From the NCBI GenBank assembly GCA_022360015.1, contig JAKSDQ010000076.1, forward strand, positions 148,503 to 212,502: a DNA stretch of 64,000 nucleotides, written 5' to 3'. Below the pieces are notes generated by a model. That model was not told where the DNA came from. It saw only the letters and a program-made list of their open reading frames with translations, and ran no database searches. Position numbers and translations under genes: made by a program. Shown here in pieces: positions 9,079-17,486 of the stretch. The DNA is from Cytophagales bacterium. GTDB taxonomy: Bacteria > Bacteroidota > Bacteroidia > Cytophagales > Cyclobacteriaceae. Numbering within the stretch: the stretch's first letter is position 1; the number at the start of each line of letters is the position of its first letter.

Positions 9079-10206
9079 ATGAAAGTTATTGTAAGAATTC
9101 TTGTACTGTCGCTCATTATTTCCGCATGCAATAGTCAACCAAGCGATTCAAACCCCACATCTGATGTTACAATTTCAGGCAAAGTCAACAACAGGGCTGA
9201 CGGGGAGGTTATTATCGAAGTCATTAAGGACCAAAAGTTTGTTAAACTAAAAACTGTTCCGTTAAATGAAGACAACTCCTTTTCAATCAAGCTTCCCATC
9301 GATGAACCTGACTTGTACCGTATTAACTTTTTCAATAAACAATGGGCCTTTCTCGTACTGAATCAGCACCAACCCGAAGTGTTCATCACGGCTGATGGCA
9401 CCAAGCCTGATGGACTTTTTGATATCAAGGGATCGAAAGATACGGAATACCTGATGGAAGTTCAGAAAATGAGGGCAGAAATACATCTGTTTGCAGAGCG
9501 AATTAACATGGCTTTCACGAAAGCGAATCAAGCGGGTGACCAGAAACACATAGAGGAGTTACAAATGCAATACATGGACAAACAAAAAGAAATAAATAAT
9601 CTTGTCAAAGAGAAAGTCCGCTCCATGGGTAATTCCTTGACGGCCGTTTTAGTAGCATTGGAACTCGACCCCAATGAAGATTTTGCTTTTATGGATGAAA
9701 TTGCCCAAAAATTTCATAAATCCTTACCAAATTCCTATTTTACAAAGCAATTGGTAGATAAAGTCAATACCCTGCGAAAATTGGCCATAGGTGCGGTAGC
9801 ACCGGAGATTACCATGGAGGATCCTGATGGTAATATGATTTCGTTATCTTCATTAAGAGGCAATTATGTGATGATAGATTTTTGGGCAGCCTGGTGCAGA
9901 CCATGCAGGGCCGAAAACCCAAATGTGGTGGCTTTGTATAAAAAATATAATTCTAAAGGATTTGAGGTTTTTGGCGTTTCATTGGACAGAAAAAAAGAAG
10001 ACTGGTTGAAAGCCATTGAAAAGGATGGGCTTTCATGGACACATGTTTCGGACCTGCAGTATTTTAATTCTGCTGCTGCCCAATTATATAACATCCAGGC
10101 CATTCCGGCTACCTATCTTTTGGATAAGGAGGGAAAAATTATTGCGAAAAACTTAAGAGGAATTGCCCTGAGAAAAAAACTGGAAGAATTATTTGACGGG
10201 GCATGA
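9079..10206 (+). CDS. TlpA-like thiol-disulfide lipoprotein with DUF4369 domain
   Basis: The product is 375 aa. It carries a lipoprotein signal ending LIISAC, a DUF4369 beta-sandwich (about 28-125), a charged helical linker with coiled-coil potential (about 125-230), and a C-terminal AhpC/TSA-TlpA thioredoxin domain (about 240-375). The thioredoxin domain has the active site WAAWCRPC and a cis-proline loop IPATYLL. The combination is a common Bacteroidota envelope protein that reduces or isomerises disulfides on the periplasmic side. The specific client is unknown. It is transcribed alone, convergent with a HAD phosphatase gene 12 bp away, and no terminator hairpin is visible between them. 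Confidence 0.93.
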   Translation: MKVIVRILVLSLIISACNSQPSDSNPTSDVTISGKVNNRADGEVIIEVIKDQKFVKLKTVPLNEDNSFSIKLPIDEPDLYRINFFNKQWAFLVLNQHQPEVFITADGTKPDGLFDIKGSKDTEYLMEVQKMRAEIHLFAERINMAFTKANQAGDQKHIEELQMQYMDKQKEINNLVKEKVRSMGNSLTAVLVALELDPNEDFAFMDEIAQKFHKSLPNSYFTKQLVDKVNTLRKLAIGAVAPEITMEDPDGNMISLSSLRGNYVMIDFWAAWCRPCRAENPNVVALYKKYNSKGFEVFGVSLDRKKEDWLKAIEKDGLSWTHVSDLQYFNSAAAQLYNIQAIPATYLLDKEGKIIAKNLRGIALRKKLEELFDGA

Positions 10207-10218
10207 GTCGATCAGGCG

Positions 10219-10830
10219 TCAGGCAAATATTGAATAAGTATTTTTCAATTTTTCATGTAGTTTTCCGGGATTGGTAAAATGAATGGTATGCAGGCCTAAT
10301 TCGCAGGCCGCTTTAACGTTTCGTGCATTATCATCAATAAATAAAGTTGAGTTGGGTGATAAACGATGCCTGTCCAGCAACAGGTTATAAAACTTATGGG
10401 AAGGTTTTTTCATTTTTTCCTCACCTGATACAACGATATCCCTGAACAATTGAAGAAAATCGAACTTTTTCAAGGCTATGGGAAATGTCTCATCCGACCA
10501 GTTGGTTAAGGCATAAAGCGGATAGCGATTACCGTGGTATAGCGACGTCAGCATATCTACCGTTTCCTGGATCGGCCCGCCCAGCATTTCCTCCCACCGG
10601 CCATAAAAGGCTTCGATTTCAGCTTTATAATGAGGGTATTTTTCCACAAGTACCTGAGTGCCTTCTGCCAGGGACCTGCCTGCATCCTGACACTCATTCC
10701 ACTCCTGTGTACAAATGTTGTCGAAGAAATACGTGCGCTGATCTGCATCCGGGATGATTTTTTTATACAGGTACTCAGGATTCCAGTCTATCAGCACCCC
10801 ACCAAGGTCAAATATGATATTTTTAATCAT
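10219..10830 (-). CDS. HAD-family hydrolase (subclass IA)
   Basis: The product is 203 aa. HAD motif I is FDLGGVLIDWN with the nucleophile Asp followed by a non-canonical Gly-Gly-Val; motif II is ALTNWS, motif III the lysine in EKMKKPSH, and motif IV FIDDNARNV. The helical cap lies between motifs I and II (about 20-95), which fits alpha-D-glucose-1-phosphate phosphatase/YihX-like or epoxide-hydrolase-like HADs. The substrate cannot be read from sequence. It is the last gene of a same-strand run (pcm, thioesterase, orphan, HAD) with gaps of 12-43 bp, so all four are likely one transcript. Confidence 0.9.
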   Translation of the reverse strand: MIKNIIFDLGGVLIDWNPEYLYKKIIPDADQRTYFFDNICTQEWNECQDAGRSLAEGTQVLVEKYPHYKAEIEAFYGRWEEMLGGPIQETVDMLTSLYHGNRYPLYALTNWSDETFPIALKKFDFLQLFRDIVVSGEEKMKKPSHKFYNLLLDRHRLSPNSTLFIDDNARNVKAACELGLHTIHFTNPGKLHEKLKNTYSIFA

Positions 10831-10842
10831 AGATCGGTATAC

Positions 10843-11397
10843 CTATTTATGAAAAAGCAATTTGAGTTCTTGCCAAAGCTCGATCTTCAATTCCTTATTC
10901 CGGGATATGGAACCCAAGGTACCGCACCATAGGATCCGCCTCCCTTCACACAGCATATTCTGATAGCGCATTAAGCCAGGCTCCTGTAAAGCATCCGGTA
11001 TTTTTTCCATAAAACAAAACCTTAGCCCATGTGGCACCTTCCTCACATCTTTCATCTGCGCCTCGTTCATGCCAGCTATATTGACCAGGGCGATATCATT
11101 CAGATCGACATCAACGGCCATCAATACCTTCTCCAAAAATGCTTCATCTGCCGGATTTAATAATTTTTGATCCGGCTCATCAATCAACACCAGGATTTCT
11201 TTCAGATTCTGTCCGGCCACATGTATTTGTGCCGGTTCAATTGTATCTGTTGAACCGGTCTCATCGTCCTCCGCAATGGTCAAAGGATTTTGGGGGTTCA
11301 AAAGTTCATTCGTACCAGACTGATTGTCAGGCTCGGATTTGATACAATAAATATCTTCATTAATCAGGCCGGCGAGGAAAGAATAGTCTTTGGACAT
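10843..11397 (-). CDS. Uncharacterised 184-aa protein
   Basis: I do not recognise a family. Residues 1-60 look disordered and acidic (rich in D, E, N, S, T). Residues 65-184 look like an alpha/beta fold with strands EILVLID, DIALVNIAG and GLRFCFME followed by helices and a KELKIELWQELKLLF tail. The pattern of alternating hydrophobic strands faintly recalls uracil-DNA-glycosylase-like folds, as in the DNA polymerase III psi subunit, but no catalytic motif is present and this is only a guess. It lies 12 bp from both neighbours, suggesting translational coupling with the HAD phosphatase and the thioesterase genes. Confidence 0.75.
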   Translation of the reverse strand: MSKDYSFLAGLINEDIYCIKSEPDNQSGTNELLNPQNPLTIAEDDETGSTDTIEPAQIHVAGQNLKEILVLIDEPDQKLLNPADEAFLEKVLMAVDVDLNDIALVNIAGMNEAQMKDVRKVPHGLRFCFMEKIPDALQEPGLMRYQNMLCEGRRILWCGTLGSISRNKELKIELWQELKLLFHK

Positions 11398-11408
11398 GGC
11401 TAAACTTG

Positions 11409-11933
11409 TTATGATTCTGTTTTAAAAATGGACTTGAGCTCCAATGCCTCTTCCGGTGCCATTCTTTTAGCTAGTACCAGCCTCATTTGCCTCCTTCTGA
11501 GGGCCCCCTCATAAAGCAATTGTTCCTCATTTGTTTCAGGTATCAGTTCGGGAACATCAATAGGACGGCCGCTTTGATCCACCGCGACAAAGGTAAAGAA
11601 GGCTTCGTTGCTTTCAAATCCCTTACCGGAAGGTACGTCTTCGGCAGATACCTTAATGTGTACCTCCATCGAGGAATTGAAAGCCCTGGTGACCTTGGCC
11701 CGGAGTGTCACCACATTGCCCAGACTGATCGGTTGGCGGAAGGAAACATTATCTACTGAAGCTGTGACAACTATACGGTTGGAATGCTTTTGGGCAGCAA
11801 TTGCCGAAACAACATCCATCCAATGCATTAAACGTCCGCCCATCAGGTTATCCAGCGTATTGGTATCATTAGGTAACACCAGTTCAGTTTTGATAACCAA
11901 CGACTCTTTTGCAAACTTTTTCTTTTTTGGCAT
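11409..11933 (-). CDS. Acyl-CoA thioesterase, hotdog fold (YciA/BACH type)
   Basis: The product is 174 aa. The conserved core NTLDNLMGGRLMHWMDVVSA holds the Asn/Gly-rich turn and the catalytic acidic residue of hexameric hotdog acyl-CoA thioesterases; VDNVSFRQPISLGNVV and SSMEVHIKV follow in the expected order. These enzymes hydrolyse medium- to long-chain acyl-CoA in the cytoplasm. The C-terminal helix (about 135-174) matches the BACH/YciA tail. It lies between the orphan gene and pcm on the same strand. The chain-length preference cannot be inferred. Confidence 0.9.
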   Translation of the reverse strand: MPKKKKFAKESLVIKTELVLPNDTNTLDNLMGGRLMHWMDVVSAIAAQKHSNRIVVTASVDNVSFRQPISLGNVVTLRAKVTRAFNSSMEVHIKVSAEDVPSGKGFESNEAFFTFVAVDQSGRPIDVPELIPETNEEQLLYEGALRRRQMRLVLAKRMAPEEALELKSIFKTES

Positions 11934-11976
11934 TTATTTGTGTTAATAATTCATTTTCAATTAAATGGCAGCACTG

Positions 11977-12624
11977 TCATTTCCAACCATACTCACCCAG
12001 CAACGGGACAAACTTAAAATTCTGAAATGACTCTTCTTCAAATCCGGTTTCTGAGATCCTGGTTATTTTAAGCATTTTTTGCAATTTATGGTCTCCGACA
12101 GGGATCACCAAACACCCACCAATGGCCAACTGATCTTTAAGCGCCTGGGGCACTACCGGGGCACCGGCAGTAACCAATATTTTATCGTAAGGGGCAAAAG
12201 CCGGCAATCCCTTGGAACCATCCCCGCAGAAGAATTTAGCCTGGTATCCCATTTTACCCAATAAGATCCTGGCATTTTTACTTAATCGTTCATTATATTC
12301 TATAGTAAACACCCTGGCGCCCAATTCAAGCAATACGCAGCACTGATAACCCGACCCCGTACCAATTTCAAGTATTTTATCCCCCTTTTTTACATCGAGC
12401 AGTTGGGTCTGGAATGCCACGGTAAAGGGTTGTGAGATTGTTTGCCCTTCCTCTATGGGAAAAGCGATGTCTTCATAGGATTTTTCAAGAAAGGCAGTGT
12501 CTAAAAAAAAATGGCGGGGTACCTGGTTAATAGCCTCAAGAACCTTTTCGTCATGAATACCCTTTTCTTTTATCTTTTTAACCAAAGCCCTGCGCAAACC
12601 TTTGTGTCTGTAAGAATCAACCAA
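11977..12624 (-). CDS. pcm: Protein-L-isoaspartate O-methyltransferase
   Basis: The product is 215 aa. The PCMT signature is present: the N-terminal helix ending VPRHFFL, the substrate loop TISQPFTVAFQTQ, and the SAM-binding motif ILEIGTGSGYQ (about 80-90), then FTIEYN and ILVTAGAP. It methylates isoaspartyl residues in aged proteins so they can revert to aspartate. The length is that of the bacterial enzyme with no extra domain. It is the first gene of the probable four-gene minus-strand transcript, divergent from ribE with 193 bp between the starts. Confidence 0.95.
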   Translation of the reverse strand: MVDSYRHKGLRRALVKKIKEKGIHDEKVLEAINQVPRHFFLDTAFLEKSYEDIAFPIEEGQTISQPFTVAFQTQLLDVKKGDKILEIGTGSGYQCCVLLELGARVFTIEYNERLSKNARILLGKMGYQAKFFCGDGSKGLPAFAPYDKILVTAGAPVVPQALKDQLAIGGCLVIPVGDHKLQKMLKITRISETGFEEESFQNFKFVPLLGEYGWK

Positions 12625-12817
12625 TATGTTCTGATTTTATGTATAAGATGATGAGACAAATTTAAATGATTATATTCGATTAGTTGATTATTTTGTGAAA
12701 TCCTTTAAATAAACTATCCGCCTGCCTCTAAAAATTTGCATTTCTATATTATATTAAGGCGCAGAAAGGAATTTCTATATTGACAAGATCCAAAACCTTA
12801 ATTAACAACTGCAAAAA

Positions 12818-13405
12818 ATGTTTACAGGTATTATTGAAAGCATTGGAGAGATAACAAATAAGGTAGCCGAAGGAACTAATGTCCATCTGACGATCGAAAG
12901 TGACCTTGCCGGTGAATTAAAGGTGGACCAAAGCATCGCCCACAACGGCGTATGTTTAACTGTCACCAAACTTCACAATGATAGCTTTGAAGTAACTGCG
13001 GTTGCGGAAACTTTGCTAAAAAGTAATCTGGGAAAAGTGAATGTGGGTGATAAACTGAATCTGGAAAGATGTATGAAAGCAGGAGGAAGGTTCGACGGAC
13101 ATATTGTGCAGGGGCACGTTGACCAGACCGGCACATGTACAGGCGTATCAGATCAGGATGGGAGCTGGATTTTTGATTTTGAATTTGATCCGAAAAATGG
13201 GAATATTGTCGTAGAAAAAGGCTCTATTTGTGTAAATGGGGTCAGCCTGACTTGTTTTAATACAACAGAAAACAGTTTTTCAGTAGCTATTATACCTTAC
13301 ACCTACGAACATACAAATTTTCATCAGTTGAAGACAGGGGATCAGGTCAACCTGGAGTTTGACGTAATAGGCAAATACGTGAAAAAAATATTGAGTAAAA
13401 CCTGA
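12818..13405 (+). CDS. ribE: Riboflavin synthase alpha chain
   Basis: The product is 195 aa, with two tandem lumazine-binding repeats (MFTGIIESIGEI at 1 and GRFDGHIVQGHVDQTG at about 90). It dismutates two 6,7-dimethyl-8-ribityllumazine molecules to riboflavin. No FMN riboswitch is recognisable in the 193 bp upstream, and no other rib gene is nearby. It precedes a LytTR regulator by 22 bp in the same direction; cotranscription is likely although no functional link is known. Riboflavin-derived flavin is the chromophore of the LOV domain encoded further on, but that is a general requirement and not evidence of a link. Confidence 0.97.
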   Translation: MFTGIIESIGEITNKVAEGTNVHLTIESDLAGELKVDQSIAHNGVCLTVTKLHNDSFEVTAVAETLLKSNLGKVNVGDKLNLERCMKAGGRFDGHIVQGHVDQTGTCTGVSDQDGSWIFDFEFDPKNGNIVVEKGSICVNGVSLTCFNTTENSFSVAIIPYTYEHTNFHQLKTGDQVNLEFDVIGKYVKKILSKT

Positions 13406-13427
13406 AGTTGAATAAAGATTTGTTGAT

Positions 13428-14120
13428 ATGAGTATCAGTTGTATGATCGTCGATGATGACGAGATTTCAAGAAAAATTGCACGGCAGTTCATCGAAATGA
13501 CTAATTTTCTTGAATTACAACATGAGTGTTCGAATGCGATAGATGCAGCCAATATCCTTAACGATGATGAGGTTGATGTTGTGTTTTTGGACTTTTTCAT
13601 GCCGGGAATGAATGGTATGGACCTTGTGAAAGGCCTTAATAGCTCTCCGGAAATCATTATGATGACTGCAGCACAGCAATTTGCTGTTGAAGCTTATGAA
13701 CACAGTGTCACTGATTATTTGATAAAGCCCCTGGAGTATGGCAGATTTCTGAACGCGGTTAATAAGGCCAAAAGAAACATTGACTCGTTTAAGCTGCGGG
13801 TCGAGAAACAAAATGACATTTATGTGAAAGCAGATTCCAAGTTGGTAAGAGTCGGTTTTAATGACTTGTATTATGTGGAAGCGATGGCAGATTATGTTAT
13901 TATGCATACTAAAACCAAAAATCACATTGTGCATTCAACGATGAAAGGAATTATGAAAAGGCTGCCTTCCTCCATATTTGCCCGGGTGCACCGCTCGTTT
14001 ATCATCAATATCAACCAGATCAACTTCATCGAGGACTATGCGGTGAAAATGCCGGATAAAGTGATTCCCATTGGTGCGTCTTATAAGGAAAGTTTTATGG
14101 AAATACTCAACACGCTATAG
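13428..14120 (+). CDS. LytTR-type response regulator
   Basis: The product is 230 aa. The receiver domain (about 1-120) has the acidic pair MIVDDDE, the phosphoacceptor Asp in VVFLDFFMPG, and the lysine in DYLIKPLEYGRF. The C-terminal LytTR DNA-binding domain (about 135-230) shows the strand-rich pattern RVHRSFIININQINFIED and ends VIPIGASYKESFMEIL. Such pairs normally partner with a membrane LytS/YehU-type kinase, none of which lies in this window, so it is an orphan here. It lies 22 bp behind ribE. Confidence 0.93.
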   Translation: MSISCMIVDDDEISRKIARQFIEMTNFLELQHECSNAIDAANILNDDEVDVVFLDFFMPGMNGMDLVKGLNSSPEIIMMTAAQQFAVEAYEHSVTDYLIKPLEYGRFLNAVNKAKRNIDSFKLRVEKQNDIYVKADSKLVRVGFNDLYYVEAMADYVIMHTKTKNHIVHSTMKGIMKRLPSSIFARVHRSFIININQINFIEDYAVKMPDKVIPIGASYKESFMEILNTL

Positions 14121-14220
14121 AGTGTGAGTTTGGGTTTGAGTGTGGGTGTGGATTTAGTTTTTTTTGGGGGGAGGTGTATGTGTGTGGGTTTTGGGTGTTG
14201 GGGGAAGGATGTGGGGAGAA
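14121..14220. other. G/T-rich low-complexity spacer with G-quadruplex potential
   Basis: The 100 bp between the convergent LytTR and PAP2 genes are almost free of C on the plus strand. G-runs lie at 14166-14171, 14186-14188, 14193-14195, 14200-14204 and 14213-14216, with three loops of 4, 4 and 8 nt among the last four. No hairpin terminator is visible, so this tract may serve as the transcription end instead. Confidence 0.5.
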
Positions 14221-14221
14221 G

Positions 14222-14827
14222 CTAAGTATGGTGGGGAGCTTTATTTAGGTTTTTAATTCCGGGGAGGTGATATTTGTGTAAGGTTTTTTTGTATAGGATA
14301 AATACCAGATTAGCAGTTAAAACACCCACTAAAGCACCTGTAACCACATCTCCGGGAAAATGGACTCCCAGGTAAATGCGGCTGTATGATACCACTGCCG
14401 CCCAAGTGAAAAGATAACCTGCCCATCGTTCTTTTTTTCGAAGTAACAACCATAAGAAAGTAGACAGGGCAAAGGAATTAGAAGCATGGGAGGAGGCAAA
14501 ACTATATAATCCGCCACGGTATCCATTGATAATATGGACGATGTCTTTGAGATCAGGATCATGTGATGGCCTTAACCTTTCAAAAAACGGTTTCATAAAA
14601 CCCGAGGTGATCTGATCAGTAACGATAATCGTGATGATTAAAGCTAAAAGGGCGAAAAGGCCCGCTTTTTTATACTTATAGATCAACCATGAAACAATGA
14701 AAACATACAAAGGGATCCATTCCAGCTTTCCCGATATGGTAAACATGATCGGGTCAAGCCAGTCCTGGTGCAGGCCGTTTAGCAACAAAAATATGGCCTC
14801 ATCAAGTGCCATTAAGTATTCAATCAT
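14222..14827 (-). CDS. PAP2-family phosphatase, integral membrane
   Basis: The product is 201 aa with about five transmembrane segments. The three acid-phosphatase motifs are intact: KPFFERLRP (K-x6-RP), SFASSHASN (variant of PSGH with the catalytic His), and SRIYLGVHFPGD (SR-x5-H-x3-D). Members dephosphorylate undecaprenyl pyrophosphate, phosphatidylglycerol phosphate or other lipid phosphates on the outer face of the inner membrane. The SSH form is common in Bacteroidota homologues. Substrate is unknown; undecaprenyl pyrophosphate recycling is a reasonable guess. It is separated from hemF by 112 bp. Confidence 0.9.
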   Translation of the reverse strand: MIEYLMALDEAIFLLLNGLHQDWLDPIMFTISGKLEWIPLYVFIVSWLIYKYKKAGLFALLALIITIIVTDQITSGFMKPFFERLRPSHDPDLKDIVHIINGYRGGLYSFASSHASNSFALSTFLWLLLRKKERWAGYLFTWAAVVSYSRIYLGVHFPGDVVTGALVGVLTANLVFILYKKTLHKYHLPGIKNLNKAPHHT

Positions 14828-14939
14828 AGACCTTCAGTAGTGATTTGTTTTCAATATTAGGCATATTGAGTGAGATTTTTGCCATGACCGGTGATTTAAT
14901 GTTTGATCTGTAGATTTTCCAACATCGGCAAACCTCTGG

Positions 14940-15884
14940 CTAAAGGGTACCGATCCAGTTAATACCCTTTTTGAGCCTGGCCAGTGTTTCTGCTTCACGT
15001 GTTCCATTTTGAGGTTGGTAATTATAAACCCAGTTAGCCTGGGGCGGCAGACTCATAAGGATGGATTCGGTTCGACCGTCGGTATCCAGGCCAAATTTGG
15101 TGCCTTTATCCCAAACCAGGTTAAATTCAACATATCTACCCCTTCTCAAACGCTGCCACTCCAGTTCACGTTCCCCATAGGACAAGTGGTGATTGGCCTG
15201 CATAAACCGGGTGTAAATTGGCACAAAGGCCTCGCCTATATCCTTAACAAAGTTGAATCTTTGCGATTTGTCAAAAGGAGGGTCTCCGGCAAGCCGGTCG
15301 AAAAAGATGCCTCCCACTCCCCTGGTTTCCTGCCTGTGTTTGAGATAAAAGTAGTCATCAGCCCATTTTTTAAATTCCGGGTAGTAGTCCGGATGGTGGC
15401 GGTCACATACATCTTTCAAGACTTTGTGAAAATACCTGGCATCCTCTTCAACGACGTAATGAGGCGTCAGGTCGATGCCCCCACCCAACCACCAGGTGCC
15501 ATTACTCATTTCAAAATAGCGGACATTCATATGAATTATAGGCACCATGGGATTAAAGGGATGTAGCACAATGGATACACCTGTGGCATAAAAGTCAGAC
15601 TCCGGAAGTTGTAGCGCTCTTAGAATGTTTTCCGGGGTTTTGCCAAATACAGCCGAAAAGTTAACCCCGCCTTTTTCTATAATGCGGCCATTGCCGAAAG
15701 CCCGGGTAAGACCACCACCTCCACCTGCTCTTTCCCAGGCATCCATCATAAACTTTCCCTTTCCGTCGGCTTTCTCCAGGGCCTGGCAAATATCACTTTG
15801 CAGCGATTTGAACCATTGGCTGATTTCCGTTTTATTAATGCTCACGATTGATCCATTGTTTTGTGATAAACTAAATTTTGGCAA
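14940..15884 (-). CDS. hemF: Oxygen-dependent coproporphyrinogen III oxidase
   Basis: The product is 314 aa, the normal HemF length. Diagnostic segments include the glycine-rich RAGGGGGLTRAFGNG, VSIVLHPFNPMVPIIHMNVR with the catalytic His, WLGGGIDLTPHYV with the conserved Asp, and the C-terminal RRGRYVEFNLVWDKGT and SLPPQANWVYNY. It converts coproporphyrinogen III to protoporphyrinogen IX in heme synthesis using O2, so the organism can live aerobically. No other heme gene is adjacent. About 1 kb of gene-poor DNA lies upstream. Confidence 0.97.
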   Translation of the reverse strand: MPKFSLSQNNGSIVSINKTEISQWFKSLQSDICQALEKADGKGKFMMDAWERAGGGGGLTRAFGNGRIIEKGGVNFSAVFGKTPENILRALQLPESDFYATGVSIVLHPFNPMVPIIHMNVRYFEMSNGTWWLGGGIDLTPHYVVEEDARYFHKVLKDVCDRHHPDYYPEFKKWADDYFYLKHRQETRGVGGIFFDRLAGDPPFDKSQRFNFVKDIGEAFVPIYTRFMQANHHLSYGERELEWQRLRRGRYVEFNLVWDKGTKFGLDTDGRTESILMSLPPQANWVYNYQPQNGTREAETLARLKKGINWIGTL

Positions 15885-16893
15885 AATTAACCTTTATATT
15901 TTATAAATAAATGACACCTATGGTTCTGAAATAATAATTTTTATTTATCTTCGTAGTACTTTCAAGAAATTGGGTTTTACCTATAATTTAGGTGATCCTT
16001 ATTTTCACCCTTAGGAAGGGAAAAGAAGAAGCGCATTGCGAGTCCCATAACAGATTGACAAAGAACAGTGGACTTGCAGTAAGGGAAACAAGGGAAACGG
16101 GATTTTGCAAAAGTCGTAAATCCATTGAATGATGTCAGTACTATCATCAAATTAACGCTACTTAACATCATTTCAGCTCGTTTACTTTGCTTTGACACTA
16201 GGATCGCCTTAGGTCAGAAGCGCCCTAAACCCGGAAGGCTGTTCTTTTGCCCTCTATGATAACCAAATCATTTCCAGGGGGTTGGAAAATAAATTCTTGA
16301 AAGATGGTGAAAATGGATGAAAGGGGGCAACTCCGTGCCTTTATTTACGTAAGGTATGGGAGTATGCCAGGCGGAAAATATAGATAAATCATTGTGGAAA
16401 AAAGCCACTTTGAATTTATGATATGTTTAAACCTTGGATTGGGAGACGATAACTATTGGAATCAGTTTTAAATGCTGATTTTAATCTAACGACTCTTTCT
16501 AAATTCATTTGGTGAGTCCCTTACTGGAAGAATTTCCGGGGAATGTTTTGAATTTTTAGATGCGCCGATGCGAGTTATTTGGTACCTGACGTTTGCGTCG
16601 CATCAAATTTAAATTGCGATTGGAGATTGTAATTATTTCTGGTACAGATAAGATGGTAAATGCGCTTCGTAGGCTATTTGCTTATGAAGACAATTTTTTT
16701 AACTGACAAAACAAGAAATAAGTTAAAAGAACAGGCAGCTTACAGTTCGGGAATTGCTAAGTGATTTCTAATCCTTTACGTGGTTGTATAAAAGTACGTT
16801 TGAGCATTTTTTATTAGCAATATACAAGCTATTGTAGTGACTATAATGCAATTTTTTATGTTTTTTTTTCAGAAATAAAAGAGACTTTTTGTC
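15885..16893. other. 1-kb gene-poor intergenic region
   Basis: This stretch holds no gene that I can support. A 73-codon minus frame (15977-16198) has no recognisable domain. A hairpin with arms GATGCGA (16567-16573) and TCGCATC (16598-16604), overlapped by GACG-TTTG-CGTC (16588-16599), is the only clear structure. The rest is AT-rich and without long open frames on either strand. The region precedes the NUMOD4/HNH gene and could be remnant mobile DNA, but no transposase motif is visible. Confidence 0.4.
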
Positions 16894-17436
16894 ATGGAAC
16901 AAAGTGAATTCAAAAATGAACGCTGGAAAGAGATAGACTTCAAAACTAACTTACAACATGCTAAATATGAAATTTCTAACCACGGCAGGGTTAAAAGTTA
17001 TGCTTTGAATAAGGAGAAAGGGAAGATTATTAACGGTGGAAATGTAAATGGGTATCGCTCAATTTCAGTAAAATTCGACCAATCATTAACCAGACAGTTT
17101 TATGTCCATCGCTTGGTTGCAGAAACATTTTTACCGAAACAAGATCAGGATCAGTACTTTGTGGTACATCTTGATTACAACAAGGAAAACAACAGCGTAT
17201 ATAATCTCAAATGGTCGACTGAAAAGGAGCTTGCGGATCACAACAATAAAAATCCCCAGGTCCTGAAACGAAGAGTGACCGGCTACAAATTGACTGAAAG
17301 TGACGTCAGGATCATCAAAAGACTGCTTAAATCGGATAAAACGAGACTGAGCATGATTGCCAAACGATTTGGCATTACCCATACCCAGCTCAACCGTATC
17401 CGTTCAGGCGAAAACTGGGGCCACGTCAAAATCTAA
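16894..17436 (+). CDS. NUMOD4-HNH endonuclease-like protein with C-terminal HTH
   Basis: The product is 180 aa. An N-terminal NUMOD4 motif (ERWKEIDFKTNLQHAKYEIS and NHGRVKSY, about 9-37) is followed by an HNH_3 domain (YVHRLVAETFLP, then VVHLDYNKENN and YNLKWST, about 68-115). The C-terminal region (about 130-175) looks like a helix-turn-helix (TRLSMIAKRFGITHTQLNRI). NUMOD/HNH proteins are best known as homing endonucleases of introns and phages. Here the usual Asn before the metal-binding His (NH) is Val, so the nuclease may be weakened or altered. It is free-standing with no interrupted host gene, so it may be domesticated. It converges on the BamA-like gene and shares a hairpin with it. 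Confidence 0.85.
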   Translation: MEQSEFKNERWKEIDFKTNLQHAKYEISNHGRVKSYALNKEKGKIINGGNVNGYRSISVKFDQSLTRQFYVHRLVAETFLPKQDQDQYFVVHLDYNKENNSVYNLKWSTEKELADHNNKNPQVLKRRVTGYKLTESDVRIIKRLLKSDKTRLSMIAKRFGITHTQLNRIRSGENWGHVKI

Positions 17437-17486
17437 CCCATTTTATTGCAATTTTCATTTTCATTGTAATTTTAATTAAAATGGGT
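17436..17486. terminator. Bidirectional terminator hairpin between convergent genes
   Basis: ACCCATTTTA (17436-17445) pairs perfectly with TAAAATGGGT (17477-17486), and inner segments near 17445 and 17463 extend the stem imperfectly. It lies between the HNH gene and the BamA-like gene and overlaps the stop codons of both. Confidence 0.7.

Noticed and set aside
12625..12817. FMN riboswitch in front of riboflavin synthase
   Set aside because: None of the conserved junction sequences of the RFN element is present in the 193 bp.
15977..16198. 73-codon minus-strand frame upstream of hemF
   Set aside because: No recognisable domain, signal or partner gene, and composition unlike neighbouring genes; treated as chance or remnant sequence.
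16500..17486. HNH gene as part of a group I or II intron
   Set aside because: Neither flank belongs to an interrupted gene and no intron core such as a domain V hairpin was recognised.
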